Shown: positions 1 through 7,651 of the stretch, in pieces | Layout: every line of letters starts with the position of its first letter | Numbering within the stretch: position 1 is the stretch's first letter | Assembly: GCF_001647285.1 (NCBI RefSeq) | Contig: NZ_LRML01000007.1 | Coordinates: forward strand, 186,001-250,000 | Source of the DNA: Rufibacter roseus | GTDB lineage: Bacteria > Bacteroidota > Bacteroidia > Cytophagales > Hymenobacteraceae | Length of the DNA: 64,000 bases | Reading direction: 5' to 3' | Notes under the pieces: model-generated | Seen by the model: only the letters and a program-made list of their open reading frames with translations | Database searches by the model: none | Told to the model about the DNA's origin: nothing | Translations under genes and position numbers: made by a program

Positions 1-2040
1 GTCGGCCTTCAGGCTGATGTCGGGGGAGTTCTGCCCCACGACCATCTCATCCTCGAAGTCGGTGCTGTAAGGGTCAAAGTCCCCGTACTCCACCCTTATG
101 CTCTCGTACTCAATGACCGCCTCCTTTATCAGGTTCGCGTCCGCCGTGGCGATAGGTGCGTAAATGCGTAATACCAAGGGACCGTCCGCTGGAGGGTTCT
201 CGAAATAGCGCACGCTCTCCTGCATGGAGGTGTCACGCGCATAGACGCCATACTGGATAAACGCCTCCTGCTGCGCCCAGCTCTGGCTGGAGGTGGCGTA
301 GAAGTTTCCTATCCTAAGTGAGTAGCGCAGCATATAGTAGCCGTCCTCAGGGGGCGGTGTGCTCCCCACGTCAGGCAAAGGGGCTTTGAACTTAAGGCTC
401 ACCCTGATCGGCGCAATGCTGGTAATGGCCGCGTTGGTGCTGAACAGAATGGGCGGCGACTCGATGTAGGGGTTGACAGGCATACCGTCCAGGCGGTCAG
501 GGAACAAGAGAAGGTTCTCCTTCCCCCTGCTACCCGTCCGGCCCGTGTAGGCCTGCAGGTTCCAGCCGACCGGCACGTAGTTACCCGTCGGCATGGAGCC
601 CTCCGGAAAGTCGCCGTACTTGATGAAATTGAAGTTCCCGCCGTAGTCGAACTCAATACTCTGCTCACGGTACACCGGCAGCACGTTTAGGTACTGGCTG
701 TTGTTGATGAATATAGGAAAGCCCTCCGTAGGGGTATTGATCGTTACGGTGCTCTGGTGAGCCTCCACGTTTATTAAAGTGCCCGCGCTGGAGAACAGGC
801 GGCGCTCAAAGGTCTTGCCCATCTGCTCTACATCGTACACATGCCACGCGCCCTGCATCTGGAAGATCCTCGCCCCGTAGGGCTGCAGGATTCCCGCCAG
901 CGCCTCGTAGCAGTCGATGCTCTTCTTGCCGTCCATGGCGTAGCGGTTATTGATCTGAGACTGCAGGAAAGGCTCAATGGCTGTGTCCATCTGCTCAGAG
1001 TAGTAGTTCACCCCCAGGTACATCGGCAGGTCTATCTCCAACTGGTAGAGACAGAATCGGATGGCCTCCATGGTGGTGATGAACATCGGGAACATGGGCG
1101 CCCCGCTGGGTTTGAAGTCGAAGTTCTTCAGATCCTCGAGCCCGTCTGTGGCCGTCAGGTTGATCGGGTAGGTGCCGCTCAGGTAAGGCTGCTCATAGAA
1201 CTGGGGCAGAAGGAAACCAATAAACAGCAGGCCCTTGGTGTCGCTCACGATCTCGAGCTTGTGCTTTCGGTCCGTGGCTGTGTAGAGCCTGAAGTACTGG
1301 AAACTTTCCCTAGCCATCAGGCTCACCTGGCACTGCAGGGGCTTGATGCCCTCGTAGCGGTCATCATCCTGCCCGTTCATACTGATACGCACGGCCTCGC
1401 CGCCCAATACCTCCAAGGGGATCACCTCCCCCGTATAGTCTTTCTCGTAGATGTTCAGCGTGATCTGCCCCGCGAAGGCGCTCCCGAAGGAGTGCGTGTA
1501 CAGTAGCCCGTACTCCCGCTTGATGGCGAACAGGAAATAGCTCTCGCAGACGGGGTTGTCTTTGTCGCGCGCGTAGGCTAAGTATACCCCGGGGGCTGGC
1601 CTCGGGAAACTGCCCGTCTCCTGCACCGTGTCGAATGAGTCAAGGCTGTACTCCACCACCCCCGCGGCACCCGTCACTGTTATAGTGATCTCAGTGGCTC
1701 CCACCGCCACGTCCGTGATGCGGATGGAGCAGGCGGGCGCTGGGTCAACCGGGATGTCGCAGGCGACGGTGTAGACCTCCTCCAGGCTCTCCGCCCCTGA
1801 GTCCAGGTGCTTGGCGTAGATGTGCCAGTCCGTGTCCTTTAGCCCCGTGAAGATAACGCTCTCGCTCCCGAAGATATCCTGGAACAGCTCAATGCCCGGC
1901 TCCTCCCCGTCCTCCGTGATGGTGGGCAAGGTGTAGGCGTAGACGCGGATGGTGCCCGTGAGCGTGGTGTTGACCGACACCACGAAGCGACCGCCGCCGT
2001 TGATACAGGTCTGGGTGACGTTAAGGGTTATCTGCGCCAT
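1..2040 (-). CDS. Large phage tail-tip/baseplate-like protein, partial
   Basis: An open frame of 680 codons starts at ATG 2040-2038 and runs off the left edge, so the C-terminus is missing. Its start overlaps the stop of the tape measure gene by one base (TAATG), implying translational coupling. No cysteine-rich or enzymatic motif is seen. The sequence is beta-rich, and the middle part has the pattern GLLFIGFLLPQFYEQP followed by NLTATDGL, which I associate with distal-tail/baseplate proteins of Bacteroidota phages. Position immediately after the tape measure is where distal tail, tail-tip and baseplate proteins sit in siphoviruses. The exact role is inferred from order rather than from a decisive domain. 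Confidence 0.7.
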   Translation of the reverse strand, partial: MAQITLNVTQTCINGGGRFVVSVNTTLTGTIRVYAYTLPTITEDGEEPGIELFQDIFGSESVIFTGLKDTDWHIYAKHLDSGAESLEEVYTVACDIPVDPAPACSIRITDVAVGATEITITVTGAAGVVEYSLDSFDTVQETGSFPRPAPGVYLAYARDKDNPVCESYFLFAIKREYGLLYTHSFGSAFAGQITLNIYEKDYTGEVIPLEVLGGEAVRISMNGQDDDRYEGIKPLQCQVSLMARESFQYFRLYTATDRKHKLEIVSDTKGLLFIGFLLPQFYEQPYLSGTYPINLTATDGLEDLKNFDFKPSGAPMFPMFITTMEAIRFCLYQLEIDLPMYLGVNYYSEQMDTAIEPFLQSQINNRYAMDGKKSIDCYEALAGILQPYGARIFQMQGAWHVYDVEQMGKTFERRLFSSAGTLINVEAHQSTVTINTPTEGFPIFINNSQYLNVLPVYREQSIEFDYGGNFNFIKYGDFPEGSMPTGNYVPVGWNLQAYTGRTGSRGKENLLLFPDRLDGMPVNPYIESPPILFSTNAAITSIAPIRVSLKFKAPLPDVGSTPPPEDGYYMLRYSLRIGNFYATSSQSWAQQEAFIQYGVYARDTSMQESVRYFENPPADGPLVLRIYAPIATADANLIKEAVIEYESIRVEYGDFDPYSTDFEDEMVVGQNSPDISLKAD

Positions 2041-4247
2041 TAGCCTGTCCTCCTCCCCTGCTCCTGAGACCTCTGGTAGGAAATGACTATGTCATTGCCC
2101 GATAGGCGTGTCTCACCCTGTATGTTCAGTGCCGCCCCTGCTGATGAGTAGGAGCCAGAGCGGCTGGTGGGCGTGGAGTAAGAAGACCGTGGGCTGCCGC
2201 CGGTGGCCGGCTTGCTTCCCCCTGCCCCAGCGAACGCCATCAGAGCGACACCCGCAACGATTGCCGCAGGGCCCATGGGGTTTGCCAGAATAGTCTGCGC
2301 CACCCCCCATTTCAGCATATACTCCCCGAACACCTTCGCCATTTGCTTCAGTCCCTGCTCCAGGGCGTTGATGCCTGCTGACATGCCGCCAGAGAGACCA
2401 GCCGCAAGCGCACCACCCAAGGTGTCCGTAAGCATGGTGGTGCCCATCATCAATGCATCTTGCATTAGGTTTACATCTTCATACTGTTCTCTAAGGTCTA
2501 CCTTAAACTTATCCCATCCCTCCCAGTCTACCTGAGGGGCAGGGATGATATCAGCCGTCTGCGGCTTGAATTCTTCTTGGTTTTTCTTGAAGCCCTCGGT
2601 GGTGGGCATGACATTCTGGAACAGGTCAGTAGAGGCCAATGCCTCTGTGGAAAGGGCAAGGCTGTCAAGATAGGCCTTAAACTCCTGCACCGCCGCAGAT
2701 CCCGGTTTGAAGCCTGCGTTAATAAGGCTCTTTATGCCAGACTCCAACACGCTTCTTTTCCCCTCCACATAGTCGTGGCTGTCACCGAAAGCCTTATAGT
2801 ACTGCTCGTTCAGGGCGAGCTGCTTATGCAGATCCTGCAACGCCTGCTGCTGTTTGCGCTGGGCGTCGCCCAACTCCAGGTACTTCTTGATTTCCTGCTC
2901 TTTGGCGTATATCTGCTCGTTTATGGCCTCTATTCGCCCAGAGCCCAGTGCATTTAATTGAATGTCTTGTAAATCTGCAAGCTCTTTTTTAAGCCGTGCA
3001 AGCGTACCGATCTGCTTATCTACCGAACCGGCTGCGGCCTTCCCCACTGATGCATAAGCCGCTTCGATAGCTGCAATCTGACCTTGAATAAGCGATACTT
3101 CAGAGGCCAATGTGGATTCTGCCCCTTTTCTGGAACTATATTTTACCCCTGACTGATCGGCTAATTCACCGATTTTATTTAGAATACCTCCGCTTTCTTC
3201 TCTGAACTTCTCCAGATTAGATAAGGCAATTCTCTGTTTGGTTTCTAAATCTTTTATAAGCGCATCGGCTTGTGACTTCAAAGCTGTCTCTACATCCCCT
3301 CCTGATGCTTTTGTTTGCTCAGCCAAAGCTTTGAAATCTGCTGCAACCTTAGACGAATACTCGCTAACCCCTCTTGCGGACATTTTTTGCCCAAGCTGGT
3401 CAGTAGTGGCAATTAGGGCAGTCACCCCCTTTACCATTTCATCTAAGAAGCTGATGGTCGATGAGAATACCCCACTTTGTTGACTCCCAATAGTCAAAAA
3501 CATTTGGTCGAAGGAGTCGCCAAGGTTTGATATTTTGCCTGTCAAAGTTTCGCTTATAGCCGCCATGGAGCCGCTAACGCCTTCCACGTCACCCAAGCCC
3601 ATCACATACTCCTTAATGGCAGCGTCTGTCTTGGCTACCTCAGTGGTGACGCCCTTAAAGGTGAAGGCTACCTTGTCGCCCTGTGAGGAGGCAGTGATCC
3701 CGAACTCCTTCAGCCGCTCAAACTCGCCGGTCATAGCATCCAAAAGACCCTCGGTGAGCTGGTCAAAGTCCTTACCCGTGGAGGCCGCAAGGTCGCCTAG
3801 CTTGATGATCTCCTGCGAGGTGGGCTGTATGCCCCTGTTGGCCAGCTTCACGTAGCTTTCAGTGAGCTGGTCAACCGCGAAAGGGGTTTTCGCGGCTATA
3901 TCTTGGATCATAAGCATGGCGTTCTGCGCCGCGCTCTGCGATCCGAGGGTATTGGTGAGCACCGCCTCCATTTTCTGGAATTTGGCGGTGGTGTCCAGAA
4001 TATTCTTACCTAAGGAGAGAACAGCGTCAATGGTAAAGGCCGCGGCTATCACCCCGCCGACCCCCTTTGCCACGTTCCCCATGGAGGTGAAGCCCTTTGA
4101 GGAATCAGCCGTACCCTTCTGCATCCGGTTGGAGGCGCGGTCTACGTTATCCCCTAGGTCATCAACACCGGAAGCTGCACGCTTCAGCCCTTTGTCCAGT
4201 TCGGACAGCTCGGCGGATATCTTTACGTTCAGCTCTGCAACATTCAT
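2040..4247 (-). CDS. Tail length tape measure protein
   Basis: A 735-residue protein with an N-terminal coiled-coil segment (about 1-60), a hydrophobic glycine/alanine stretch (about 60-90), and the tape-measure core around residues 90-260 (KFQKMEAVLTNTLGSQ, then KTPFAVDQLTESYVKLANRG). A long helical middle contains many Lys/Glu/Gln heptads, and a second hydrophobic segment lies near residues 600-690. Such proteins fill the tail tube during assembly, set tail length and help DNA cross the membrane. It follows the tail chaperone genes, overlapping the upstream one by 4 bases (ATGA). At about 735 residues it predicts a fairly short tail, using the usual rough proportionality between tape length and tail length. 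Confidence 0.92.
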   Translation of the reverse strand: MNVAELNVKISAELSELDKGLKRAASGVDDLGDNVDRASNRMQKGTADSSKGFTSMGNVAKGVGGVIAAAFTIDAVLSLGKNILDTTAKFQKMEAVLTNTLGSQSAAQNAMLMIQDIAAKTPFAVDQLTESYVKLANRGIQPTSQEIIKLGDLAASTGKDFDQLTEGLLDAMTGEFERLKEFGITASSQGDKVAFTFKGVTTEVAKTDAAIKEYVMGLGDVEGVSGSMAAISETLTGKISNLGDSFDQMFLTIGSQQSGVFSSTISFLDEMVKGVTALIATTDQLGQKMSARGVSEYSSKVAADFKALAEQTKASGGDVETALKSQADALIKDLETKQRIALSNLEKFREESGGILNKIGELADQSGVKYSSRKGAESTLASEVSLIQGQIAAIEAAYASVGKAAAGSVDKQIGTLARLKKELADLQDIQLNALGSGRIEAINEQIYAKEQEIKKYLELGDAQRKQQQALQDLHKQLALNEQYYKAFGDSHDYVEGKRSVLESGIKSLINAGFKPGSAAVQEFKAYLDSLALSTEALASTDLFQNVMPTTEGFKKNQEEFKPQTADIIPAPQVDWEGWDKFKVDLREQYEDVNLMQDALMMGTTMLTDTLGGALAAGLSGGMSAGINALEQGLKQMAKVFGEYMLKWGVAQTILANPMGPAAIVAGVALMAFAGAGGSKPATGGSPRSSYSTPTSRSGSYSSAGAALNIQGETRLSGNDIVISYQRSQEQGRRTG

Positions 4248-4582
4248 TCCTTTATGGGCTTCTGGAAAATGATCTCCCTTCCTAGTTTCTTGCTTATTCT
4301 CTGCCTGAAGGCCTCTATTTCCTCCGCTGTTGTGGCTTTGGGCTTGCCGTCAAGCTCTGGCAGCGGGTAAAGGCTCTTTGCCTGAAGCGGCCTCTTGGGT
4401 GCCCCGAGGCTGGTGTTCACCATCATGGTGGCTAGGTAGCGGGTGTGCTCATGCTCATACTGCCGCCTTATCTGCCACCCCTCGTACATCTCCCAGAACT
4501 CCTGCCACGTCAACTCCCAAAGCTCCCATGGCTTCAGTTCCAGCACCCCGAAGCCAAGCCTCCTAACCGCATCCCAGGTCAA
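4244..4582 (-). CDS. Tail assembly chaperone, downstream (T-like) part
   Basis: A frame of 112 codons if counted from TTG at 4582-4580, with no ATG at its beginning. It carries the LTWDAVRRLGFGVLELKPWE and LTWQEFWEMYEGW pattern typical of small phage tail assembly chaperones, which bind the tape measure before the tube polymerises. The same frame is open upstream to a TAA at 4643-4641, overlapping the end of the preceding gene. Two -1 slippery heptamers in that overlap suggest it is mainly made as a C-terminal extension of the upstream protein, as with lambda G/GT. Independent initiation at TTG, preceded by purine-rich GAGGAG, is the alternative. Confidence 0.75.
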   Translation of the reverse strand: MTWDAVRRLGFGVLELKPWELWELTWQEFWEMYEGWQIRRQYEHEHTRYLATMMVNTSLGAPKRPLQAKSLYPLPELDGKPKATTAEEIEAFRQRISKKLGREIIFQKPIKE

Positions 4583-4602
4583 CTCCTCGGCGCTTTCCTC
4601 CT

Positions 4603-5010
4603 CTACTTTGGGTTGTCGTTTGGGCGTGGGGCTTCCTCCTTTTTAACTATTAGGTGCAGGATGTTGCGCCATGCCAAACTATCGGTCTCCATCAGCTCCA
4701 GCATGTCGCCAACGTCCTCCATGGAGAGGGTGAATTCCTTTTTGGAAACCCTGTGCCCCTCTTTCAGGGCTGAGTACAATAGGTGCCTTAGGGTGTCCGG
4801 TGTGACCTTCTGCTCTGAGAAACGGTTGGCGTATTTGGGTTTACCCTCTTCGTCCTTCTCGCCTGTCGGGTAGAAGGCGAATAGGTCATTATAGCCCTTC
4901 AGGTCGCACTTTTCCAGCTCACAGAAGATCTGTGTCTGGTTCAATGAGAAGCGGACGGGGTACTCTACCCCGTCCACTGTGATATGCCCGAATCCTCTCT
5001 GCGTGTTCAT
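4603..5010 (-). CDS. Tail assembly chaperone, upstream (G-like) part
   Basis: A 135-residue soluble acidic protein lying between the tail tube gene and the tape measure gene. It opens MNTQRGFGHITVDGVEYPVRFSLN in short pieces of beta structure (about residues 5-35), followed by a helical region. This is the usual look of the first chaperone gene in Bacteroidota siphophages. It ends with TAG immediately after slippery sequences, so a minority product of about 250 residues fused to the downstream chaperone is expected. The proteins are assembly factors and are not expected in the virion. Identification relies mostly on order plus the frameshift arrangement. Confidence 0.7.
   Translation of the reverse strand: MNTQRGFGHITVDGVEYPVRFSLNQTQIFCELEKCDLKGYNDLFAFYPTGEKDEEGKPKYANRFSEQKVTPDTLRHLLYSALKEGHRVSKKEFTLSMEDVGDMLELMETDSLAWRNILHLIVKKEEAPRPNDNPK
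4606..4624 (-). promoter_or_regulatory. Probable -1 programmed frameshift site (two heptamers)
   Basis: On the minus strand the upstream chaperone gene ends CGC CCA AAC GAC AAC, then CCA AAG TAG. Two X-XXY-YYZ heptamers are in the correct phase: CCCAAAC at 4624-4618 and CCCAAAG at 4612-4606, the latter directly before the stop. A -1 slip at either enters the downstream chaperone frame (CCC AAA GTA GAG) with no intervening stop. Lambda uses the related GGGAAAG at the same place in its tail module. Confidence 0.65.
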
Positions 5011-5014
5011 AGGC

Positions 5015-5440
5015 TTACCCTACAGGAACAACTGCTGCTTTCACCAATGGCCCGGTGCCACGAAGGCTAGAAGACCAGGTCTGCGCGTCGGTTGATGAGT
5101 AGCTTAAACTAAGGCTAGACATGAATGCCTGCCCGGTGTAGGTGAATGAGCCTATTTGCCACTGTACCTCCACAATCCCGCCTGTATCAAACAGGTCAAA
5201 GGCATCATGGAAGGTATGGTTAGTGGCTGCGTCTGCATCCGTGGCCTCCCTGAGAAGGGAATCCACGCTCATATTCCAAGATTTGCGACCCTCTGAAGAC
5301 TCCGACCACCCACCTGAGGCGGCACAGACCGCGTCCAGCTCCTCCTTTGACATCTCTAAGCTTCCGGATTGGGCGCAGCCAACAACGATGCCGTCTTTTG
5401 TGATGATCACGTCTTGCGCGTTAAGTACATTAACTGCCAT
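5015..5440 (-). CDS. Major tail tube protein
   Basis: A 141-residue protein of the TP901-1-like major tail protein type. Recognisable are an N-terminal DVIITKDGIVVGCAQSGSLE hairpin, the WNMSVDSLLR segment near residue 55 and a C-terminal LSYSSTDAQTWSSSLRGTG segment. This is a frequent layout in Bacteroidota phages, where the domain is often annotated phage tail tube or phage_tail_2. The protein polymerises as rings around the tape measure. Only 4 bases separate it from the downstream chaperone gene, and it probably needs higher expression than its neighbours. I see no Ig-like extra domain. Confidence 0.8.
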   Translation of the reverse strand: MAVNVLNAQDVIITKDGIVVGCAQSGSLEMSKEELDAVCAASGGWSESSEGRKSWNMSVDSLLREATDADAATNHTFHDAFDLFDTGGIVEVQWQIGSFTYTGQAFMSSLSLSYSSTDAQTWSSSLRGTGPLVKAAVVPVG

Positions 5441-5452
5441 TTTCTTATTCTT

Positions 5453-5899
5453 TTAAGTTGTTACTGTTTCAAATACCAAATCCCTGAACCTGAGCAGCCG
5501 CCTGATGATCACGTGCGAGCCGTTGCTCTCGTTCAGCGTGTTGCTGCTCTCCAGGTAGTGCCTGTTCACCTCAAAGCCGCCCAAATCATTGGTGGGCCTT
5601 GCGTTCAGGGCACTCAAAGCCTCGATCACCTGCGAGGCGATATGGTTCACCTCGCTAGTCCTGGCTAAGTTCCCCTGCGCCTGCCACACGATATCCGCCA
5701 GAATGGTGCAGTCCGAGCTTGGGCAGTTGCCCGTGCGAGCGTCCCCCACCGTCTGCTGGCTCAGGAAGATATAGGGCCTGTCCGCCGTACTTGGCACGAA
5801 GTCCGCGTAGACCGCTAAGTAGTCCGTCCCGTTCACAGAGATCGCTCCTGTCAAAAGGGATAGGTACTTGTCGCGTAGTGCCTGCTGCGGGTCTTTCAT
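5453..5899 (-). CDS. Tail terminator/completion protein (DUF3168-like)
   Basis: A 148-residue protein starting MKDPQQALRDKYLSLLTG. The pattern 'ALRdkYlslL', a short 'YIFLSQQT' strand, and a helix with ASQVIEAL around residue 88 match the DUF3168 group of tail completion proteins. These cap the growing tube and join it to the head connector. Its start overlaps the stop of the HK97 gp10-like gene by 4 bases. The family call comes from pattern memory plus a position just upstream of the tube gene, so it is moderately certain. Confidence 0.68.
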   Translation of the reverse strand: MKDPQQALRDKYLSLLTGAISVNGTDYLAVYADFVPSTADRPYIFLSQQTVGDARTGNCPSSDCTILADIVWQAQGNLARTSEVNHIASQVIEALSALNARPTNDLGGFEVNRHYLESSNTLNESNGSHVIIRRLLRFRDLVFETVTT

Positions 5900-6246
5900 G
5901 TCGTGCTCAGTATCTTCTTCAGGTTGGCTATAAACTGCTGCCGGTTCTTCTCTGCCGCCGGGAATAGGAAAGGCTGCGCGTTCTGGTGTCTGGTGCCGAA
6001 CTCCACATGCACGGCGTACTCCACATTCGTGCCCACTGTCCGGTTGAACTGCCCGTACTCATGCCTCACGATGGAGCTCCTGAGCCTTCCGGTGTCTTCC
6101 GGCGTGTTCCTTTTGGCGTCTGACTCAATCATCAATGCCGTGCGGTCCAGCTCGTTCACCACCCCGCCTATTACCTCCAGCCTGAACTTGCCTAGCTGCT
6201 TAATAGCTTTGTCAAGGTTGGGTATGGTTAGCTTTATCTTTGCCAT
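5896..6246 (-). CDS. HK97 gp10-like head-tail protein
   Basis: A 116-residue protein with the hallmark sequence of the HK97-gp10 family: NTPEDTGRLRSSI near residues 47-59, followed by YAVHVEFGTRHQNAQPFLFP near residues 77-96. Members act at the head-tail interface or in tail assembly. The start codon ATG (6246-6244) shares one base with the stop of the upstream head-closure gene (TAATG). The run of one- and four-base overlaps from 7.4 kb to 5.9 kb shows a tightly coupled late operon. Confidence 0.88.
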   Translation of the reverse strand: MAKIKLTIPNLDKAIKQLGKFRLEVIGGVVNELDRTALMIESDAKRNTPEDTGRLRSSIVRHEYGQFNRTVGTNVEYAVHVEFGTRHQNAQPFLFPAAEKNRQQFIANLKKILSTT

Positions 6247-6569
6247 TACTTCACCACAGCCCCCGTTATCAGCAGTACCTCACCCCTCGCGTCTTTCTCC
6301 ACCACGCTGTGGATGGTGATGGTCATCCCGTTCCACACCACCAGCATCTTCTCCGTTATCTCCAAGGGGGCCGGGTTCCTTACCTCTACCTCAAAGGGCT
6401 TTCCGTTCAGAATCTGCCCCGCGTTCAACGCCCTACTACCGGTCAATGGCGTAACCTTTGCCCACATCTCAATCACCAGCTCCCTCACGCCCTCCGTGTT
6501 GCCGTTGCCGGCCACGGTGACCGTGTCTCTGTAAATGCCTATCCGGTGCCTGTGCTCCCCTGTCCGCAT
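6246..6569 (-). CDS. Head closure / head-tail adaptor protein
   Basis: A 107-residue protein beginning MRTGEHRHRIGIYRDT, with a central WAKVTPLTGSRALNAGQ and a C-terminal ITIHSVVEKDARGEVLLITG segment. This is the pattern of the phage head-tail joining (SPP1 gp16/HK97 gp9-like) family, a small beta barrel that plugs the connector. It lies between the connector and gp10-like genes, in the canonical order. Its start overlaps the stop of the connector gene by one base (TGATG). Confidence 0.8.
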   Translation of the reverse strand: MRTGEHRHRIGIYRDTVTVAGNGNTEGVRELVIEMWAKVTPLTGSRALNAGQILNGKPFEVEVRNPAPLEITEKMLVVWNGMTITIHSVVEKDARGEVLLITGAVVK

Positions 6570-7186
6570 CAGAACATCACTTTAGGCTTGTGCAAGTCCA
6601 GCAGCTGCTTCGCGCCCAAGGGGAGGTTGGCTATGATGGTGCCTATCACCGTGTTCTCGCGGTTGTTGTACAGCTCCAGCACCGTCTTCAGGATTGCCTG
6701 CTTGATGTCAGTGGGAAGCGACTCAGGGGCGAAACCCGCCGTGTACTCAATGGTGTACTCCATAGCCTGGTAAGCCGCCCCAAAGCCGCCGTAGTCTTCC
6801 CCGTAGGTGTTGTTCACAGACATGCCCTTCTGGTATTCCGCCCAATAGCTGGTAGAGGTAAACTGCGCCACATCCACTGCCTCCCCGTTGTCGTCCGTTA
6901 CCGCCGTGATGGTCTGGTTAGGGCCGTAGGGCAGCGACTTGGCACCTCTGTAGTCCTCATAGGCAACAGTTGCCTTCAGAGACTTAGGCCCGAATGACAA
7001 GCCCGAGTACTTCTCGCACCATTGCCTGGCGGAAGTGATGAGCATAGCCACGATTTCCCCCTCTGAGGTCAGCGCCCGCGCCTCTCCCTCACCCGAGTAC
7101 ATCGGGGCGGGCAGCTTGCACCAATCGGCGGCAAGCTGCACGGATACGGGTTCCGCTGTAAGGTCTGTGACTACTTCAACTTCCAC
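6569..7186 (-). CDS. Head-tail connector protein (gp6-like)
   Basis: A 205-residue protein that probably starts at GTG 7186-7184, overlapping the upstream TAG by one base. The helical N-terminal part contains DWCKLP and LITSARQWCEKYSGLSF (about residues 22-65). A beta region follows (residues 70-150) and then a C-terminal helix pair with LPTDIKQAILKTVLELYNNREN (about 157-178). This matches the gp6-like connector family, usually near 100 residues in HK97 itself but near 200 in many Bacteroidota phages. It forms the ring below the portal. Confidence 0.8.
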   Translation of the reverse strand: MEVEVVTDLTAEPVSVQLAADWCKLPAPMYSGEGEARALTSEGEIVAMLITSARQWCEKYSGLSFGPKSLKATVAYEDYRGAKSLPYGPNQTITAVTDDNGEAVDVAQFTSTSYWAEYQKGMSVNNTYGEDYGGFGAAYQAMEYTIEYTAGFAPESLPTDIKQAILKTVLELYNNRENTVIGTIIANLPLGAKQLLDLHKPKVMF

Positions 7187-7395
7187 TACTTGGTGTCTTT
7201 GGCGGTTTTATCCTCTTTGGTTTTGCGTTTCGCTCCCGGCTTACTTTCTTTTTTGGCAGGGGCTTCTTCTGTGGAGACATAGCCTAGTGCGCTGAGTTCT
7301 GCATGGCGTTCAGGGGTAAGCGTCACCTTGTCCCCCGCCGTGTGAACCTTGCGCGTGTGCTTGTCTCTATAGGAGGTCAGGACGATGGCTTTCAT
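7186..7395 (-). CDS. Small Lys-rich phage protein, head region
   Basis: A 69-residue protein of unknown function. Residues 1-45 show small-barrel-like spacing (I-V-L, then 'HTAGDKVTLTPERHAELSALGYV'), and the last 22 residues are strongly basic and low complexity (KKESKPGAKRKTKEDK). The same plan recurs in the next gene upstream. Such small proteins are common between the capsid and connector genes of HK97-type phages and may decorate the capsid or contact DNA. That role is inference from position and charge. Confidence 0.6.
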   Translation of the reverse strand: MKAIVLTSYRDKHTRKVHTAGDKVTLTPERHAELSALGYVSTEEAPAKKESKPGAKRKTKEDKTAKDTK

Positions 7396-7595
7396 TTCTT
7401 CTTGCGTTTGGTGGTCTTAGCCGCCGTCATATCCGAGCCTTGCTTAGGCTCCTCAGGCGCCGTCTCCTCGTCCACTATCTCCACCAATCCAGCCTTCTCC
7501 AAGTCTTTTGCCACATCGGCTGCGATACTTCTCTCCTTTCCGGCCTCAATGGTTCCGTAGTACCCGGCAATGGTCTTCAGTGCTTTTACTTTCAT
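7392..7595 (-). CDS. Small phage protein with GLVE motif and basic tail
   Basis: A 67-residue protein overlapping its downstream neighbour by 4 bases. It has MKVKALKTIAGYYGTIEAG, then ADVAKDLEKAGLVEIV (residues 27-42), an acidic stretch EETAPEEPK, and a terminal TTKRKKK. The 'G...V/A..L...GLVE' pattern is widespread in small proteins just after phage major capsid genes. Function is unknown. It resembles the neighbouring 69-residue protein in architecture, so the two may be an old duplication. Confidence 0.6.
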   Translation of the reverse strand: MKVKALKTIAGYYGTIEAGKERSIAADVAKDLEKAGLVEIVDEETAPEEPKQGSDMTAAKTTKRKKK

Positions 7596-7610
7596 AGCTT
7601 TGATGATTTA

Positions 7611-7639
7611 GGGAAGGCCTCTTATGCAGAGGCCTTCCC
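7611..7639. terminator. Strong hairpin after capsid gene, no U-run
   Basis: GGGAAGGCCTC and GAGGCCTTCCC form a perfect 11-bp stem with a 7-base loop in the 56-bp gap downstream of the capsid gene. In the transcribed (minus) direction no T-run follows, so it is more likely an mRNA-stabilising or partial-termination element than a simple terminator. Confidence 0.6.
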
Positions 7640-7651
7640 GTTAAGAATCAA

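Noticed and set aside
841-1506. A 221-codon rightward frame opposite the large tail protein
   Set aside because: It is antisense to a continuous 680-codon leftward frame that fits the tail module; its composition is His/Val/Leu/Gln-rich as expected for a shadow.
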